Shown here: in pieces, positions 53,231-63,972 of the stretch
Layout of the letters: every line of letters begins with the position of its first letter
Numbering within the stretch: the first letter of the stretch is position 1
NCBI GenBank assembly: GCA_949987705.1
Contig: OX465286.1
Coordinates: 19,605,676 to 19,669,675 of the forward strand
Direction of reading: 5' to 3'
Source: Thereva unica
Taxonomy: Eukaryota > Arthropoda > Insecta > Diptera > Therevidae
Length of the DNA stretch: 64,000 nucleotides
Program-made: the position numbers and the translations under genes
Notes under the pieces: generated by a model
The model's database searches: none
The model's input: the letters and a program-made list of their open reading frames with translations, nothing else
Told to the model about the DNA's origin: nothing

Positions 53231-53619
53231 GCTGACAAAATATAAATTAACTATACAGCATTTTGTGCCTTGGTTTTTTTTCGAGCGGTTTAATAACGAA
53301 ATTTCTCACTAAAATAGAAATCACAGACCCACACGCACTACCCCCACATTCTTCTTTTGGTTAAAATTTGCCATCATATTCCCTTGTAAATAGCTCAGTT
53401 CTCGGCCATTTACATTTTTTGGTCAAGTTTGGCCATCGTGAGCCCGTATATGTGCTGCCAAGCTGCCAGTATTCGCCCTTTGTAAGGCTGTTTTATTTTT
53501 ACTCAACTTATTGCATAATTTGTGCATAATAACATAAGGTATTCTACCTAAAAGAAATGTCTAAAAATTTAAGGGCGCACAAAAATATCTCGCACGGGGG
53601 CGCTAAAACATCTAAAGCC
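53231..53619. other. Unassigned DNA, no gene seen
   Basis: AT-rich with short T and A runs; nothing recognisable. Confidence 0.3.
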
Positions 53620-53697
53620 AGCCCTGTCTGGAGGAAGAAGCTGATGGAGGCCAAGGCTCGAATTGGGCTGTAGAGCCATCGAAGAAGAAGAAGGCAA
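53620..53697 (+). mobile_element. RTE 3' end fragment, 5'-truncated
   Basis: GAGGCCAAGGCTCGAATTGG followed by GCTGTAGAGCCAT matches the last codons, stop and 3' end of RTE-1 (14738-14770). The tail here is a GAA repeat instead of GATG. At under 80 bp it is a typical severely truncated RTE insertion. Confidence 0.8.
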
Positions 53698-54371
53698 AAA
53701 CAATAATAATAAAAAATATGAATTAACAAAAAACACTTTTCAAAACACAAATCAAAATTATAAAAATAAAAATCTTTTAAGAAAATCGGTAGTAATTACA
53801 ACCTCTCCTTCCTCTCTATAAAAATTACCTAATCGTGTAACGCCGTTGCAAAAAAAATATTGCACCCTTAATTTATATTGTTAAAAAAAAGCATATGTTA
53901 TCACAAATATGTGCCCACACAAGCTACAATCCGGCAAAAAAGATATTGTTAAAAAAATTATTTGAAATTTTCAAAAACTACCAAAAATTTTTAAATGAAA
54001 AAATAACAAATACAAAACGCTCTAATAATTGATATTCAGGTACTGCAGCAACACCTTTGGGAATATATTTACAGAACTTTTACAGATTACCTTGATAAAT
54101 TTCGACCAAGGCCCCAAAAAAACTCGCATGATAAAATCCACCCACACACTGCTGATAATAGAGAATTTGCCGAATTCTGCAAAGAAAGCACAAAAAATGC
54201 GAATTAAAATCTCGCAAAAAAATAATAAAAATTAAATTTAACAAAGACAGAAAAGAAAGAGAAATTTTCACAGTTTCAGCCACGGAAATTGTCATGGATT
54301 TCCCGAATTTCCTAAAAGTGATCTCACAGAAGATGCGACCTAGAACCTGGCTGCAAGCACCGATCTGAAAA
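53698..54371. other. Unassigned A-rich DNA, no gene seen
   Basis: Low-complexity A and T runs; frames at 54029-54295 are artefacts of composition. Confidence 0.3.
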
Positions 54372-54934
54372 AATTGAAGAGCGATATTCCAAAACGTACT
54401 AAGTCAATTTTTGTTTAATTTTAATATTGTATTGCTTTCCAATCTATGACGTAGTAGTTATGCATTCACATAAACATTTATCACAAATCATACTCATTTC
54501 GATGTATAATGGGTCATACAAATGAATTTTCCATCAATTTCAATAGCTAGTATTCATATTGAATTTTTTAATGTTTTTTTTATATTAAAAATAAAGATTT
54601 GAATAATACTATTCTTTCTTTTGCTGGGCTGAGGACTGAAAACATTTACCATAGTATCATAATTTTACTATGAAATTTTATTTCAAAATGTACTAAGTAA
54701 TTGACTTAGTACATTATGAAAATGTACCACCATAAATAAAACCATTTTTTTCATATAAAATGTAGCAAATTTATTTATATTTTTATAAATAATAGTTTCT
54801 TTTATCGGTTTTTTGAGAAAGGAAATAATATTACAGCCCTTTAGGCGAGAGTGAAAGTGATATTCAGTTTTTTTTTATTTCCCACTAATTACATCATAAG
54901 AACTTAGCACGTTTTGGAATATCGCTCTTCAATT
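54372..54934. mobile_element. TIR element with 33-bp ends
   Basis: The left end AATTGAAGAGCGATATTCC followed by AAAACGTACTAAGT is matched by the right end ACTTAGCACGTTTTGG then AATATCGCTCTTCAATT. A further internal inverted pair around AATGTACTAAGT is near 54690-54717. At 563 bp it has no coding region. The target duplication is not clear (AT-rich flanks). Confidence 0.65.
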
Positions 54935-55714
54935 ATTATTGAAATAATTCGAGTTCAATTGCCAAACAAGCAGCCAGACTCTAGAAAATAATTGCAAGGC
55001 ACAAAAGTGATCTCGCACAGACCTCTCCTCTGCGGTATCCACGTATCAACTGATCGCAGCAAGAAAAAGTGTCGCAGAACGGAAACTATCCAAACGATCG
55101 TGGGTGCCGTTGTCGATCAGGAAAGATCATGCTAGGGCTGGAGTCGCTAGTGGAGTCTAGAGCTAGAGCCGAAGTCTGAGCTGCAAAACGATCGCAACAA
55201 AAGAACAAAATTGCTATACAAACCCGAGGCCACAGAAGCCGAATGAAAAACGAAAGTCCAGAACAGTCGAGAGAGATTTCCCCCGAATTCCCTGTGAGAG
55301 CCCGAGAGTCGAACGATTGCAGCTAAAGAACTGGCCAAAGACCCGAAACCATCGAAGTGCTCTTTGGTACCGACGTTTGTTCTCGAGAGTCTCTGGTGTG
55401 GCCAGCTCGTTGCGCATGGAATCTAGAGCCGCCAGATGTTGCAGCTGCAGAATCTCTGCATGTGTAGCAACCTGCGAACGCAACTCTGAACTTTTTTTTA
55501 CTTTGCTGAGTTTTGTTGAGCTACCTGTGCAGTTGACGTGCGACCTGCCCTTTCTCGAGTTGGGACGCTTTCGATTTCCAATTTGTGACATTGTCCCATG
55601 CTATGCTAGCCTTGACCTCTTGCTTTTATGTTGCAGAAATTTTAAGCCAGGACTTTTTTATGCTCATGCGCATGGAGGTAGTTTTTTGGTTTTGATTTTG
55701 ATTTTAATTTTATA
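54935..55714. other. Region with GATCGCARCAA repeats; possible small ORF
   Basis: Similar GATCGCAGCAA-like strings at about 55052, 55187 and 55314 are spaced about 130 bp and resemble 10433 and 10563. A minus-strand frame (55214-55591, 125 residues) opens MSQIGNRKRPNSRKGRSH and has a helical-looking ILQLQHLAALDSMRNEL stretch. It could be the start of an unrecognised Gag-like gene, but overlapping plus-strand frames are as long and no motif supports either. Confidence 0.35.
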
Positions 55715-56186
55715 CCATGTTTCCATCGCACTCGAAATCTTCCGATTTCGGCAAAAATGAGGATTTCGGACGAAATCTCGTTTGAAATCTCATGTTTTAG
55801 CATATAAAATGAAATCGCCTTTCGGAGGAGATTTCAATGAAATCTCGATCGAAATCTTGGTAATGACTATTCAGCCTATTCAGCAAGTGGGAAATTTTGG
55901 GGAAATTTCTCAGCTGTAAAAAATTTTGACAGTACGAATTTGTCATTTTTAAATTTTCTATCTTTAACGTTTAAAATGGAGCTTAAATGAATGTTTATAT
56001 TTTTTCCTTATTTTACAGTCTATTCTTTCCAAATTCCTCAGTTTTGTTGATATAATTAGGTTTTTAAAATTTGATGTGCAAGTTTTTTATGACAAGCGAA
56101 AACTGCCTGGTGCGATGGAAACACATTTGGATTTCGCCAAATCGTTATATCAAAACCTGCGGATTTCAAGTGCGATGGAAACATGG
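55715..56186. mobile_element. TIR element (MITE), TA target site
   Basis: The ends CCATGTTTCCATCGCACT and AGTGCGATGGAAACATGG are perfect complements, flanked by TA (55713-55714 and 56187-56188). An internal repeat of the end (GTGCGATGGAAACACA) lies near 56109. The interior contains many GAAATC and GATTTC strings. It has no coding capacity at 472 bp. Confidence 0.8.
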
Positions 56187-56267
56187 TATTAGCATAGAGT
56201 GAGAATTGATTTTTTTTGGAGTATGTATTTCAATTTTATTAAGAAATTTTCGTGAGTTTTATGCATA

Positions 56268-56528
56268 GGCCGGGTTCATGTTTGCAGTTCTGACTGCGCA
56301 GGGTAAGGGCGCTTTCAGTAATGCAGGATGCGTGCGCAAATGACTTATTCAGCAATTGAAAGTGTGAAGCTTTCAATGACTGAATAAGTCAATTGCGCAC
56401 GCATCCTGCATTACTGAAAGCGCCATAAAAGTTTTAAATTTAGTGCTGACTAAGTAGACTTGGACAATTTAACTGCGATGTTCATGAACGCTTTGCTGCT
56501 ACGTAGTTCTGCAAACATGAACCCGGCC
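56268..56528. mobile_element. Nested palindromes: foldback element with an inner hairpin
   Basis: The outer arms GGCCGGGTTCATGTTTGCAG (56268-56287) and its complement (56509-56528) enclose an inner near-perfect hairpin at 56308-56424. Its arms are about 54 bp with two or three mismatches and a loop of about 8. The outer pair could be a MITE TIR with an ATA duplication; the inner could be a second insertion or a processed hairpin. Confidence 0.7.
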
Positions 56529-56563
56529 ATAGTGTCTGCTTGGTTGAAGATTAGGTTCATGTA

Positions 56564-56817
56564 CATATCGCACACTTAGAATGAAAGTGACCTAACTCAA
56601 AATTCCTTTAACTTCATTTCCCTTAAAAAGCTCTCTAACTCTAAAACTCTAGGGTGAGAAATAACCCGAATTATGTGTAAAAAAGGGGACCACTTATATA
56701 TAGGTCACTTTTGTTGATCGCACTATTCAACTATGCATGAACACTGTACTTTCTTGTTCATTTCTCTCAAATTATAATTTTTGAGTTAGGTCAGTTTCAT
56801 TCTAAGAGTGCGATATG
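56564..56817. mobile_element. TIR element (MITE) with 38-bp arms
   Basis: CATATCGCACACTTAGAATG with the following AAAGTGACCTAACTC is mirrored at 56780-56817. TA lies on both sides. At 254 bp it is non-coding. Confidence 0.7.
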
Positions 56818-57029
56818 TAGATCGTTTTGATATATATATGTATGTATGAAGAAATTTGTCAATATCAACCTTGTTAGGTTACGTTAGGTTAGATATGGCT
56901 GAGGTGCACAGCCCAAACACTTAGGTCAAAGGGATAGGCCCGTTGTGATGCCATAATGATCCCACTTTAAACCCAATGTTAAAGTGTCGTTTTTTTTCGC
57001 TAAACTACCTCGAGGACGTAATGAATCTT

Positions 57030-57797
57030 CTTAGTTGCGGGATCCCAAACTTCGGGATTTCCGCAAGCGTGCTTAGGAAGGGCTCACCAAAAGTGGTAAG
57101 TCTCCTTTTGCTTTGGACAGTGACAGAAAATGTGTTTTACACTTTCCTCCTCGTCTATAGGTATTCTTTCCTCCTCGTCTATATGCTTCTACAGGAATCA
57201 TAGGTTTCGAGACCTAGGCGGGCCGCATGAGTCCCTATCATACAGTGTCCGGTTAGCACTCGCACTGTAACTGAGAGGTTTCGTCTACCGAGGCTCAGCA
57301 GTGAGGTAGTCCGCCTAAGATCGTAAAAGGGCCAAGGTACATTTGTTAAGATCTCTCCAATGCTTTTCTGCTAGTTGCATTGTGTGGTGTTTGCATCGGA
57401 GTTTAAAGGTGGCCCAAGCCATACCAACCCTTTCTTTTCCAGGAAGGAGAGTGGCGGTCATGCCTTTCCTAGCCAGTTCGTCAGCTTCACAGTTTCTCTT
57501 TATATTTCGGTAACCAGGCACCCATATGAGGAGGGTTAAGAAATAGTTCTGGAGCTATTAGTGCAACAGTGCAGGGCCTTCAGAGCCGGCTGACTATCTG
57601 AGAAGACAGTTCGGTTCCCTGTCGACTTGCAAAACAGCCTAATGTATGGCTAAAATTTCCGCTTGGTATACACTGCAGTGATCGGGTAGTCGGAAGGAGA
57701 CTTCAATCCCAAGCCATCATTAAAGAGTTTATGGCATCTTGAATACTAAATGGTATATTACTCCATCCTTGTCGGCGCTCTATACAATGGGATTTGC
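57030..57797 (-). pseudogene. LINE-A copy 2 RNase H and C-terminal motif
   Basis: The minus strand carries a VYQAEILAI-type motif (with changes), FSDSQPALKAL near 57590, and MPGYRNIKRNCEADELARKG at 57521-57460. The last corresponds to the PGH and the GNEAADELA boxes, with GN-E changed to RNCE. Then a LTGHCMIGTH segment and a degraded C-x2-C, H-x4-C motif follow. Several stops interrupt it. The substitutions in conserved boxes show long decay. Confidence 0.7.
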
Positions 57798-58567
57798 TAG
57801 ACCGCCTTAAGGATCTCGACTGCGCTGATGATATCTGTTTGCTGGCCCACAGACACCAGGACCTCAAAAACATGTTATACAATTTGGCAACAAAGAGTAG
57901 TCCAGCAGGCTAAAGGCTAAATCCGACTAAAACTAAAGAAATTCGGATAAAAGCAAACACCATTGAACGGACAGCGCTGAATAACCGTGACGTGGAACTG
58001 ATCATTACCGAAAATGGTGAGGCAGAAGAAGACGTCAGTTCCAAAATAAATAAAGCACGAAGCGCATATGCATGCCTGTCCCGCATATGGAGATCAACGG
58101 TGATCTCAACTAACACCAAACTGCGGCTGTTCAACTCCAACGTTAAGGCAGTTCTTTTGTACGGTTGCGAAACATGGAAAGTCACCCAATCCATCACAGG
58201 GCGCCTACAAGTCTTCATCAACAGATGCCTGCGTCGTATCCTAAAAATCCGCTGGCAGGATAGAATTTCAAACGAAGAACTATGGCGCCGTGCCGGCCAA
58301 GAAAGGATAGACGACCAAATCAGGCGAAGGAAATGGAATTGGGTTGGCCACACCTTGCGACGCGAAAACGAAAATCTAGCCAAACAGGCCCTTGACTGGA
58401 ATCCGCAAGGATCCCGTCGAGTAGGAAGACCTAGAACAACGTGGAGGAGAACCCTACTAGCAGAAGCCGCAACAACTGGGAGATCCTGGTCGGAGCTGAG
58501 AGTTGTCGCGCAAAACAGAGTCCGCTGGAGGGCAACTGTTTCCGCCCTATGTCCCATGAGGGATTAA
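57798..58567 (+). pseudogene. LINE-D: RT C-terminal fragment of another non-LTR element
   Basis: It begins DRLKDLDCADDICLLAHRHQDL, where CADD is the YADD box at the very start of the fragment, then RLNPTKTKEIRI. From 57992 there is an open frame of 191 residues with INKARSAYACLSRIWRS, SNVKAVLLYGCETW, LQVFINRCLRRILKIRW, RKWNWVGHTLR, GSRRVGRPRTTWRR and RVRWRATVSALCPMRD before the stop. This C-terminal organisation is common in endonuclease-RT elements of many invertebrates. I do not assign a clade. It is 5'-truncated and sits inside LINE-A copy 2. One stop lies near 57912. Confidence 0.8.
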
Positions 58568-60560
58568 AGGAGCTTACAGAAAAAAATAAGAAATTACTCC
58601 ATTCACGACGTGACGGGATGTAGAATTCGTAGTTCTTCGAAAAGTTGACCTCGGATGTGCGAAAATCCGTTTCTGTGGGAATATTGACAGAGTCTAGCAC
58701 CTTAAAGTGCCCTCCTCTAATTCCGGTCCAAGATCCAGAATCTTTTATTCTGAGCATTGCGATAGCCGCATTTACCCTTGCTACAAGGTTCAACGGAGGG
58801 AGGTATAACATAACGTTTAGGGCATCTATAGGTGTGGAGCGAAGTGCGCCTGTTATGCATAGCTCCGCATATCTTTTCACTCTCTGTAGTTTGTTTAGCA
58901 CGGTACCTTATTCAAGGTTGGCCACCATACTAAGACCCCGTATAGGAGTATTGGACGGGCATCGCACTATGTTAGCGGAGAAGCCCCATTCCTTCCCTAT
59001 GGATTATTTGCAAGCGAAAAGCGCTTCCAGAGGAGCTTCTTGTCCAGGGTTACTCCCAGATATTTGGCACCGTTGGTAAATTTGAACCTGAGATTGTTCA
59101 GCCAGGGAGGAATTAGGGGTGGGGTTTTATACCTCCTCGTGAATAGGACTCATTCTGTTTTTTCAGGGTTAACGCTGAGTCCGCGGGTGGCTGCCCAGTT
59201 TGAAAGAATTAGTAACGCTGCCTCCATGAGATCACAGAGGATTTGTGGAAATTTTCCTTTTATGATGATAGCAATGCCATCCGCGTACACCAGTACATGG
59301 TGTCCCACTGCCTCCATGCGTCGCAGCAGCTGATTCACAGTCACGAACCATAGAAGTGGAGAAAGTACTTCTCCTTGCGGGGTACCTCTGTTGAAGGCCC
59401 TTCGGACCGAGCAGTCGCCAAGGTTTGAGCTCACCATTCTGCCGGTAAGCATAACTATTGGTTTTTTATACGTTTTACTTTTCGTCGTCGGCGCCGTTAG
59501 AAAACACGAGGAGAGAGTGATAGAATGGAGATGCCGGAAATTGGCTATGTCGATATACACGATCGGGACGGAACGGAAGACTGGTAGATCACTGAAGTTT
59601 GAGTTGATCTGAAGCTGAAGCACCCGGAAAACATGGCCTGCAACCAGGGCATGATATGACTAAGCGTGCGTTGCTGTTGTCCCGGCACTATGCCGTCAGG
59701 GCCTGGTGATTTATAGGGCTGGCTCATTGTTACATATATGTACGCGTGGGGGTAGCGGGGGGCAGTGGTGTCGAAACATAACACTGTTAAAAATGAAAAA
59801 AAAAAACACTTTCTAAGGTGTACGATGAACACTAGATCTTCACCAGCTCTTGGACAAAATTTAAAATTTTCAAAAATTCCAAAGTGATTACAAAAAAAAA
59901 GCTAACGCACCCTGGAAGTAGTCAACACCATCCTTAGGATGCATGCATGTCCTAGAGCCGCTAATAAATGGAAATGAGTTATCTGTTTGCATCCACCAAC
60001 GATGTACATTAAATCGGTCTTGAGCAAAATTTAAAATGTACACTAGATCTTCACTTAATTAACGAACGCATGCTGATAGGAGCTTAGTGGTTGACGCTGA
60101 AGATAAGTTTCCCGGTCGACAATTTTCTCCATTGTCTTCAAGGCTAAAGACGAAAGTCTTAACGGCCTGGAAGATTTTGCTTAGGTGTAATCCGAACACT
60201 CTGGCTTGGGTATAAATGTTCTGTTGACGTTTCTCCAGACAGGTAGGATGTAACCATGTGCGAAGGAAGCCCTGAATATTTTGCATAATAAGGAAGTGAC
60301 TAGGTCGCAACCCTCCTGTAGCAGAATGGGATAGATTCCGTCTGCTCCAGGGGACTTGCATGGCTTAAACCATCTAATCGCCTACCTAATGGCTTCGTGA
60401 TTAAACACGGTGTTTGCTTCTGTCCAGGCAGCTTTGGTTACTTTCGAAAGTGGGCCTGTTCTGCCTGAAAAGTGTGCCTGGGGCAATATTATCAAGGTTT
60501 CTTCCCTAGACTGTGTGAAAGAGCCATCAGTTCTCCTAATAGATCTAAGACATTGATTAT
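58568..60560 (-). pseudogene. LINE-A copy 2 reverse transcriptase region
   Basis: On the minus strand, LNKLQRVKRYAELCITGALR and LPPLNLVARVNAA lie at 58901-58750. From 59623 down come VMLTGRMVSSNL, RGTPQGEVLSPLLW, VLVYADGIAIII (YADD changed to YADG, so a catalytic aspartate is lost) and RGLSVNPEKTE. Further upstream, KSPGPDGI near 59705 and a second, older version near 60350 suggest either a rearrangement or two overlapping copies. ALKTMEK-like coding is near 60125 and a DGSFTQSREETL stretch near 60520. Stops and shifts are numerous. An insertion of about 330 bp (59730-60055) contains short repeats. Confidence 0.65.
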
Positions 60561-61028
60561 CTATAAGTAGATACGTAACCTTGTTTGCGGGCTTTGGACA
60601 TAGATGGCCTTACTTACACTGATTTCAAAAATCCATGTTAAAACTGAGACTCAAGAGCTTTCGAAATATATAAAAGCTGTCTATCGGTTTCGCTGCTTAT
60701 GTACATTGAACTTTTGAATTCATGTAATAGCAATCGCATGAATTGGGATACTTGCGATTGCGCCTGCCGTTCTTTGAGACAAAATTTTCGGAATTTTTGT
60801 TGTTGTGTTGTTTAAAAACGATTTTTCAGGTTTAGGGAAAAATTTAGTCGTGGAAGATTTTTATTTTTTTATGAAATCATATTTTTTTGTCTGCAGGTCA
60901 TACGGTGCCGCAAATTTTAATTTCTGCTTTGTAGATTATAAAAATTTTTCTATTTTCGACCAAAAGTTGAGCCTGAGAAAATTTCAGTAAAAAGTTTTAA
61001 AATTCATATGGAAGAGGTTTTTATCATA
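60561..61028. other. Unassigned DNA, no gene seen
   Basis: Nothing recognised apart from T-rich stretches; the frame at 60805-60990 is compositional. Confidence 0.3.
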
Positions 61029-61287
61029 TCGAGCCCTTCCCGCCGTTTTATCGTAACCGACAAAAAGTAAATTTTACAGGAGAAGGCTTTTTTTACTTAT
61101 TTTTGTATCTGTTATTTGTAATGGGCTGAAATTAGTTAGGCTAATTATTTTATTAGTTAGGCTAGTTTATTATCCGATTAATGTCAAAATTGGTGGTATG
61201 TTTCGAAGGTTAAATTAACGTCGTTTGCGGTAAAAAACGAATTTTCGAAAAAATTTCGCTTACGATAAAACGGCGGGAAGGGCTCGA
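61029..61287. mobile_element. TIR element (MITE), TA target site
   Basis: The ends TCGAGCCCTTCCCGCCGT then TTTATCGTAA and their complements at 61259-61287 are perfect over about 27 bp. TA flanks them at 61027-61028 and 61288-61289. At 259 bp it is non-coding. Confidence 0.8.
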
Positions 61288-61905
61288 TATAGTATCCCAG
61301 GCAATGAAGTATTTTGCCTCATCATTAAGATTTAATGTTTAAAGATATGGGAAAAGTAAAATCTTTCTTTATGTAAAACCATTCCATGCTAAACTGTCGC
61401 ACTTTACTCCAAAAGAATATTTTAAAATTTATAACGCACCAGGAATTGTAAGTGCTTTATAAATATAATAAGTCTTGTGCACTCTCTTCCACACCACCTA
61501 AGAGGTCGAGTACAGGGCGCGTTTTTTTATATCGTGGTGTCCCTAGTAGGCATAATTCACGGCTTTCAGTCAAAAAGATCCTTTCGCATTCAGGCATTGC
61601 TTTGGATTTAGGACCTTGGCTATAATGATAGATCCACATAAATTATCATCCTGGAACTGTAAAACAATTGAATCCTTCTTTCCAAAATTAACAGACCGCA
61701 TAACAGGGACAGGCTGAAGTGTACTATAAACCGGCTTTACTTGGTATTAACTGGTTTTGTTAATATTCATCCTCTCTACAATTTTTCCGCGACTGCTTGT
61801 ACAGGGTCTGTCACGTATACTAGGACTCCTAATAGTTTGGCGCTACAAAATTTGTAAATAGAGTATTACTAACACCCTATATGTAACAAATCAAAGGCTT
61901 TACTT
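61288..61905. other. Unassigned DNA, no gene seen
   Basis: A 60-residue minus-strand frame (61457-61639) has no recognisable domain. Confidence 0.3.
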
Positions 61906-62486
61906 CCCAGCGGGAAAACTAGCGAGGGGTTACTCAGGTAACCCAAGAATTCATTAATGATTTGTGTAACCGCTTACGTGGTAATTGAAAAATTCTACTG
62001 CAAATTTAGTAAAATGGAGGTCTTTACATTGTAATGGATAGGTAAGCGACTAGGTAATGACTTGTGAAATACTTTCGTTGGAAATGTGATGTGCTTTTAT
62101 TATTCTTTGTCTTGTCGAAGCCTCTCTTCTTGAGTTTATTCCGTCCTCCAAATTCGTTCGGTGTGGATCGTGCAGTGCAGTCAAAAAGATATCTTGCTAG
62201 TAAAATTCTCACCAAATGTAGCTGAAATGCAATGGTAATTTTGGATAGTAATGTTTTTAATGCTAAAAAGGGTAGCCAGAATTTTATTCTGCGTGCCTTA
62301 CATGGTAATCTATGTATTCACTTAATACACTTCACCTCTGACATAAGTCCTCGTTTGTAATGCCTACAGTAAGTACTTACCGCCATAGGACATCCCTATG
62401 TAAAAGTAAGCTATTATTTCATCATAAAGGTAATGGGTCCATCTCATTATCACCTCGCTTACCTAGCCATTACATTTCCCGCTGGG
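61906..62486. mobile_element. Non-autonomous TIR element, CCCAG termini (second copy)
   Basis: The ends CCCAGCGGGAAA and TTTCCCGCTGGG are complementary, with weaker similarity further in. A 2-bp TT duplication is possible (61904-61905 and 62487-62488). The internal block around CTTACCGCCATAGGACAT and GTAAAAGTAAGC resembles 16728-16757 of the element at 16181. Confidence 0.6.
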
Positions 62487-62599
62487 TTGTAAAAACGGAG
62501 AATATTTAAACACTTTTATCAGTTTTATCCCGTAAACTTCCGAAGTTATCGTCGAAGGCGAACTGACAATCAATAAAACTTGGTGCTTCCTGTGTAGAT

Positions 62600-62990
62600 C
62601 AACAAATTACTTGATAAACATACAACATTCTATCGCCACTATCTCAGTACCATCGAAATAAATCCTCTCCTGACTGCACGGCAATCTTATTCCCTCAGCA
62701 ACAAATTAGATAACTCGTCTCACTCCTTCCACATGCAGCCCTCTTTTCGGGCACTCTACAAAATAGGAACTCGTTTCTAAAAAGAACAACTGGATTCTGG
62801 AATAATCGGTTAGTATTTCCGAGCTCATACAACATCCCAGAATTCAAACGCAGAATTCCTCGTCAATTCAACCTCCCAACGATCATAATGGTTAACCTAT
62901 TCCACCCTTTTACTAATCTTACTGCAAGACAATGAACCATGATATGACAAACTAAATAATGGACTAGTTGTACAAGAGTTATTTTGGGAA
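62600..62990 (+). pseudogene. LINE-B fossil, C-terminal end
   Basis: Read in pieces, FYRHYLSTIEINPLL, TRFLKRTTGFWNNRLVFPSSYNI and PEFKRRI match the LINE-B tail (FYRIYHNDCSTEIYNLL, TRLWNNLPQSVFP, EFKRKVH). A degenerate 3' tail with TTGTACAAGAG follows near 62968. It is much more diverged than the copies at 8651 and 28696. Confidence 0.7.
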
Positions 62991-63742
62991 ATTTGTTCAA
63001 AAATCGTATAACATTTTTCAAGTTTTTTTTCTGATTTTGATTTGATTCAAGGGTGGTTCACCGCATTGAAAAAGAGGTTATAATAAATTTTCCAATTTAT
63101 TTTTGATATTATTTCATCAAAAATAAAATTTAAAGACATAAAAATATTTGAATCATTTTTCAAATACAACCTGTATCTAGGGGTGGTTCAAAATGACTTA
63201 TTTCTTCTTAACAACACCAAGCAACCAACCTGCAATCCGGTAGCAGCAACAATTACCCAAAACGTAGAAAAAAGCTGCTGTATAACGCTTATTTTTAAAA
63301 TATTACTTCCCTTTAGTTGTATCCCCTTAATGCTTGATAAAATTTGGCTAGATTAAATAAAAATCAACCACCTTCGCAAATAAATATAAAAAAGAGTGCA
63401 TTTAATTTGATTATTATAATCAATCCTTAAAAAGGGGTGTATTTTATATTTATAAGGGTGACAAACATATTTTATTGCAGTCTTAAAATTTCCTGCTGAT
63501 TTTCATAATCAGCCACCAAAAAACATAAAGAGAAATAGTTTCAAAACGGTGTTTCGACACCCCTCCCCCTCCCATTCCATTCCGTTGCAAATGGACTTTT
63601 CGCTAATTAATGCAAATATGTAAGTCTCATAAAATCAGAAAGTCCGAAAACTGAAAAATCATGAGATTCTATATCTCAAATTTGTATACGGCACCGCGCC
63701 CCAGCCAACTTCATTTTAATGTTCCAAGAAAATACCTTCTTA
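62991..63742. other. Unassigned AT-rich DNA, no gene seen
   Basis: The string AGGGTGGTTCA or GGGGTGGTTCA recurs at about 63050 and 63180, a possible local duplication. No gene is recognised. Confidence 0.3.
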
Positions 63743-63972
63743 TGCCGGGTTTCCACCAAACAGACAAAACAAGAAACAGAAACAAAAACTGTTTTTGCCA
63801 ACAAAAATGTCAATGTTTTGTAAAAATCGAACAATTTTAAACACATTTTTGTCGGTGAATAGTGTTTTTATAAACAAAACACTGTCCCATCTCGAGTGGG
63901 TAAAGCAAAACAAAACAAAATTTTAAAAACAAAACAGTTTTTTAAAATTGTCGGTTTGGTGGAAACCCGGCA
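63743..63972. mobile_element. TIR element (MITE), TTA target site
   Basis: The ends TGCCGGGTTTCCACCAAAC and GTTTGGTGGAAACCCGGCA are perfect 19-bp complements, flanked by TTA (63740-63742 and 63973-63975). A 3-bp TTA duplication suggests a PIF/Harbinger-type source (inference). The interior is rich in AAACAAAAC strings and non-coding. Confidence 0.8.

Larger units (their letters stand above)
56868..60560 (-). mobile_element. LINE-A copy 2: LOA/R1-like LINE, minus strand, heavily decayed
   Basis: Pieces on the minus strand in 5'-3' order are: segment before RT (60560-60350), RT (60360-59150), thumb (58900-58570), RNase H (57790-57315) and terminal zinc motif (about 57200-57030). The 3' end is near 56868 with GGTTAG-type repeats on the plus strand. 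LINE-D interrupts it at 57798-58567. It is related to LINE-A copy 1 but diverged. Confidence 0.75.

Noticed and set aside
55317..55760. Host gene candidate, 147-residue plus-strand frame
   Set aside because: Overlaps an equally long minus-strand frame, has no domain and ends in low-complexity hydrophobic repeats.
56868..56895. Telomeric TTAGG array
   Set aside because: Only two or three GTTAG-type units near 56870; they match the 3' end of a minus-strand LINE-A copy.
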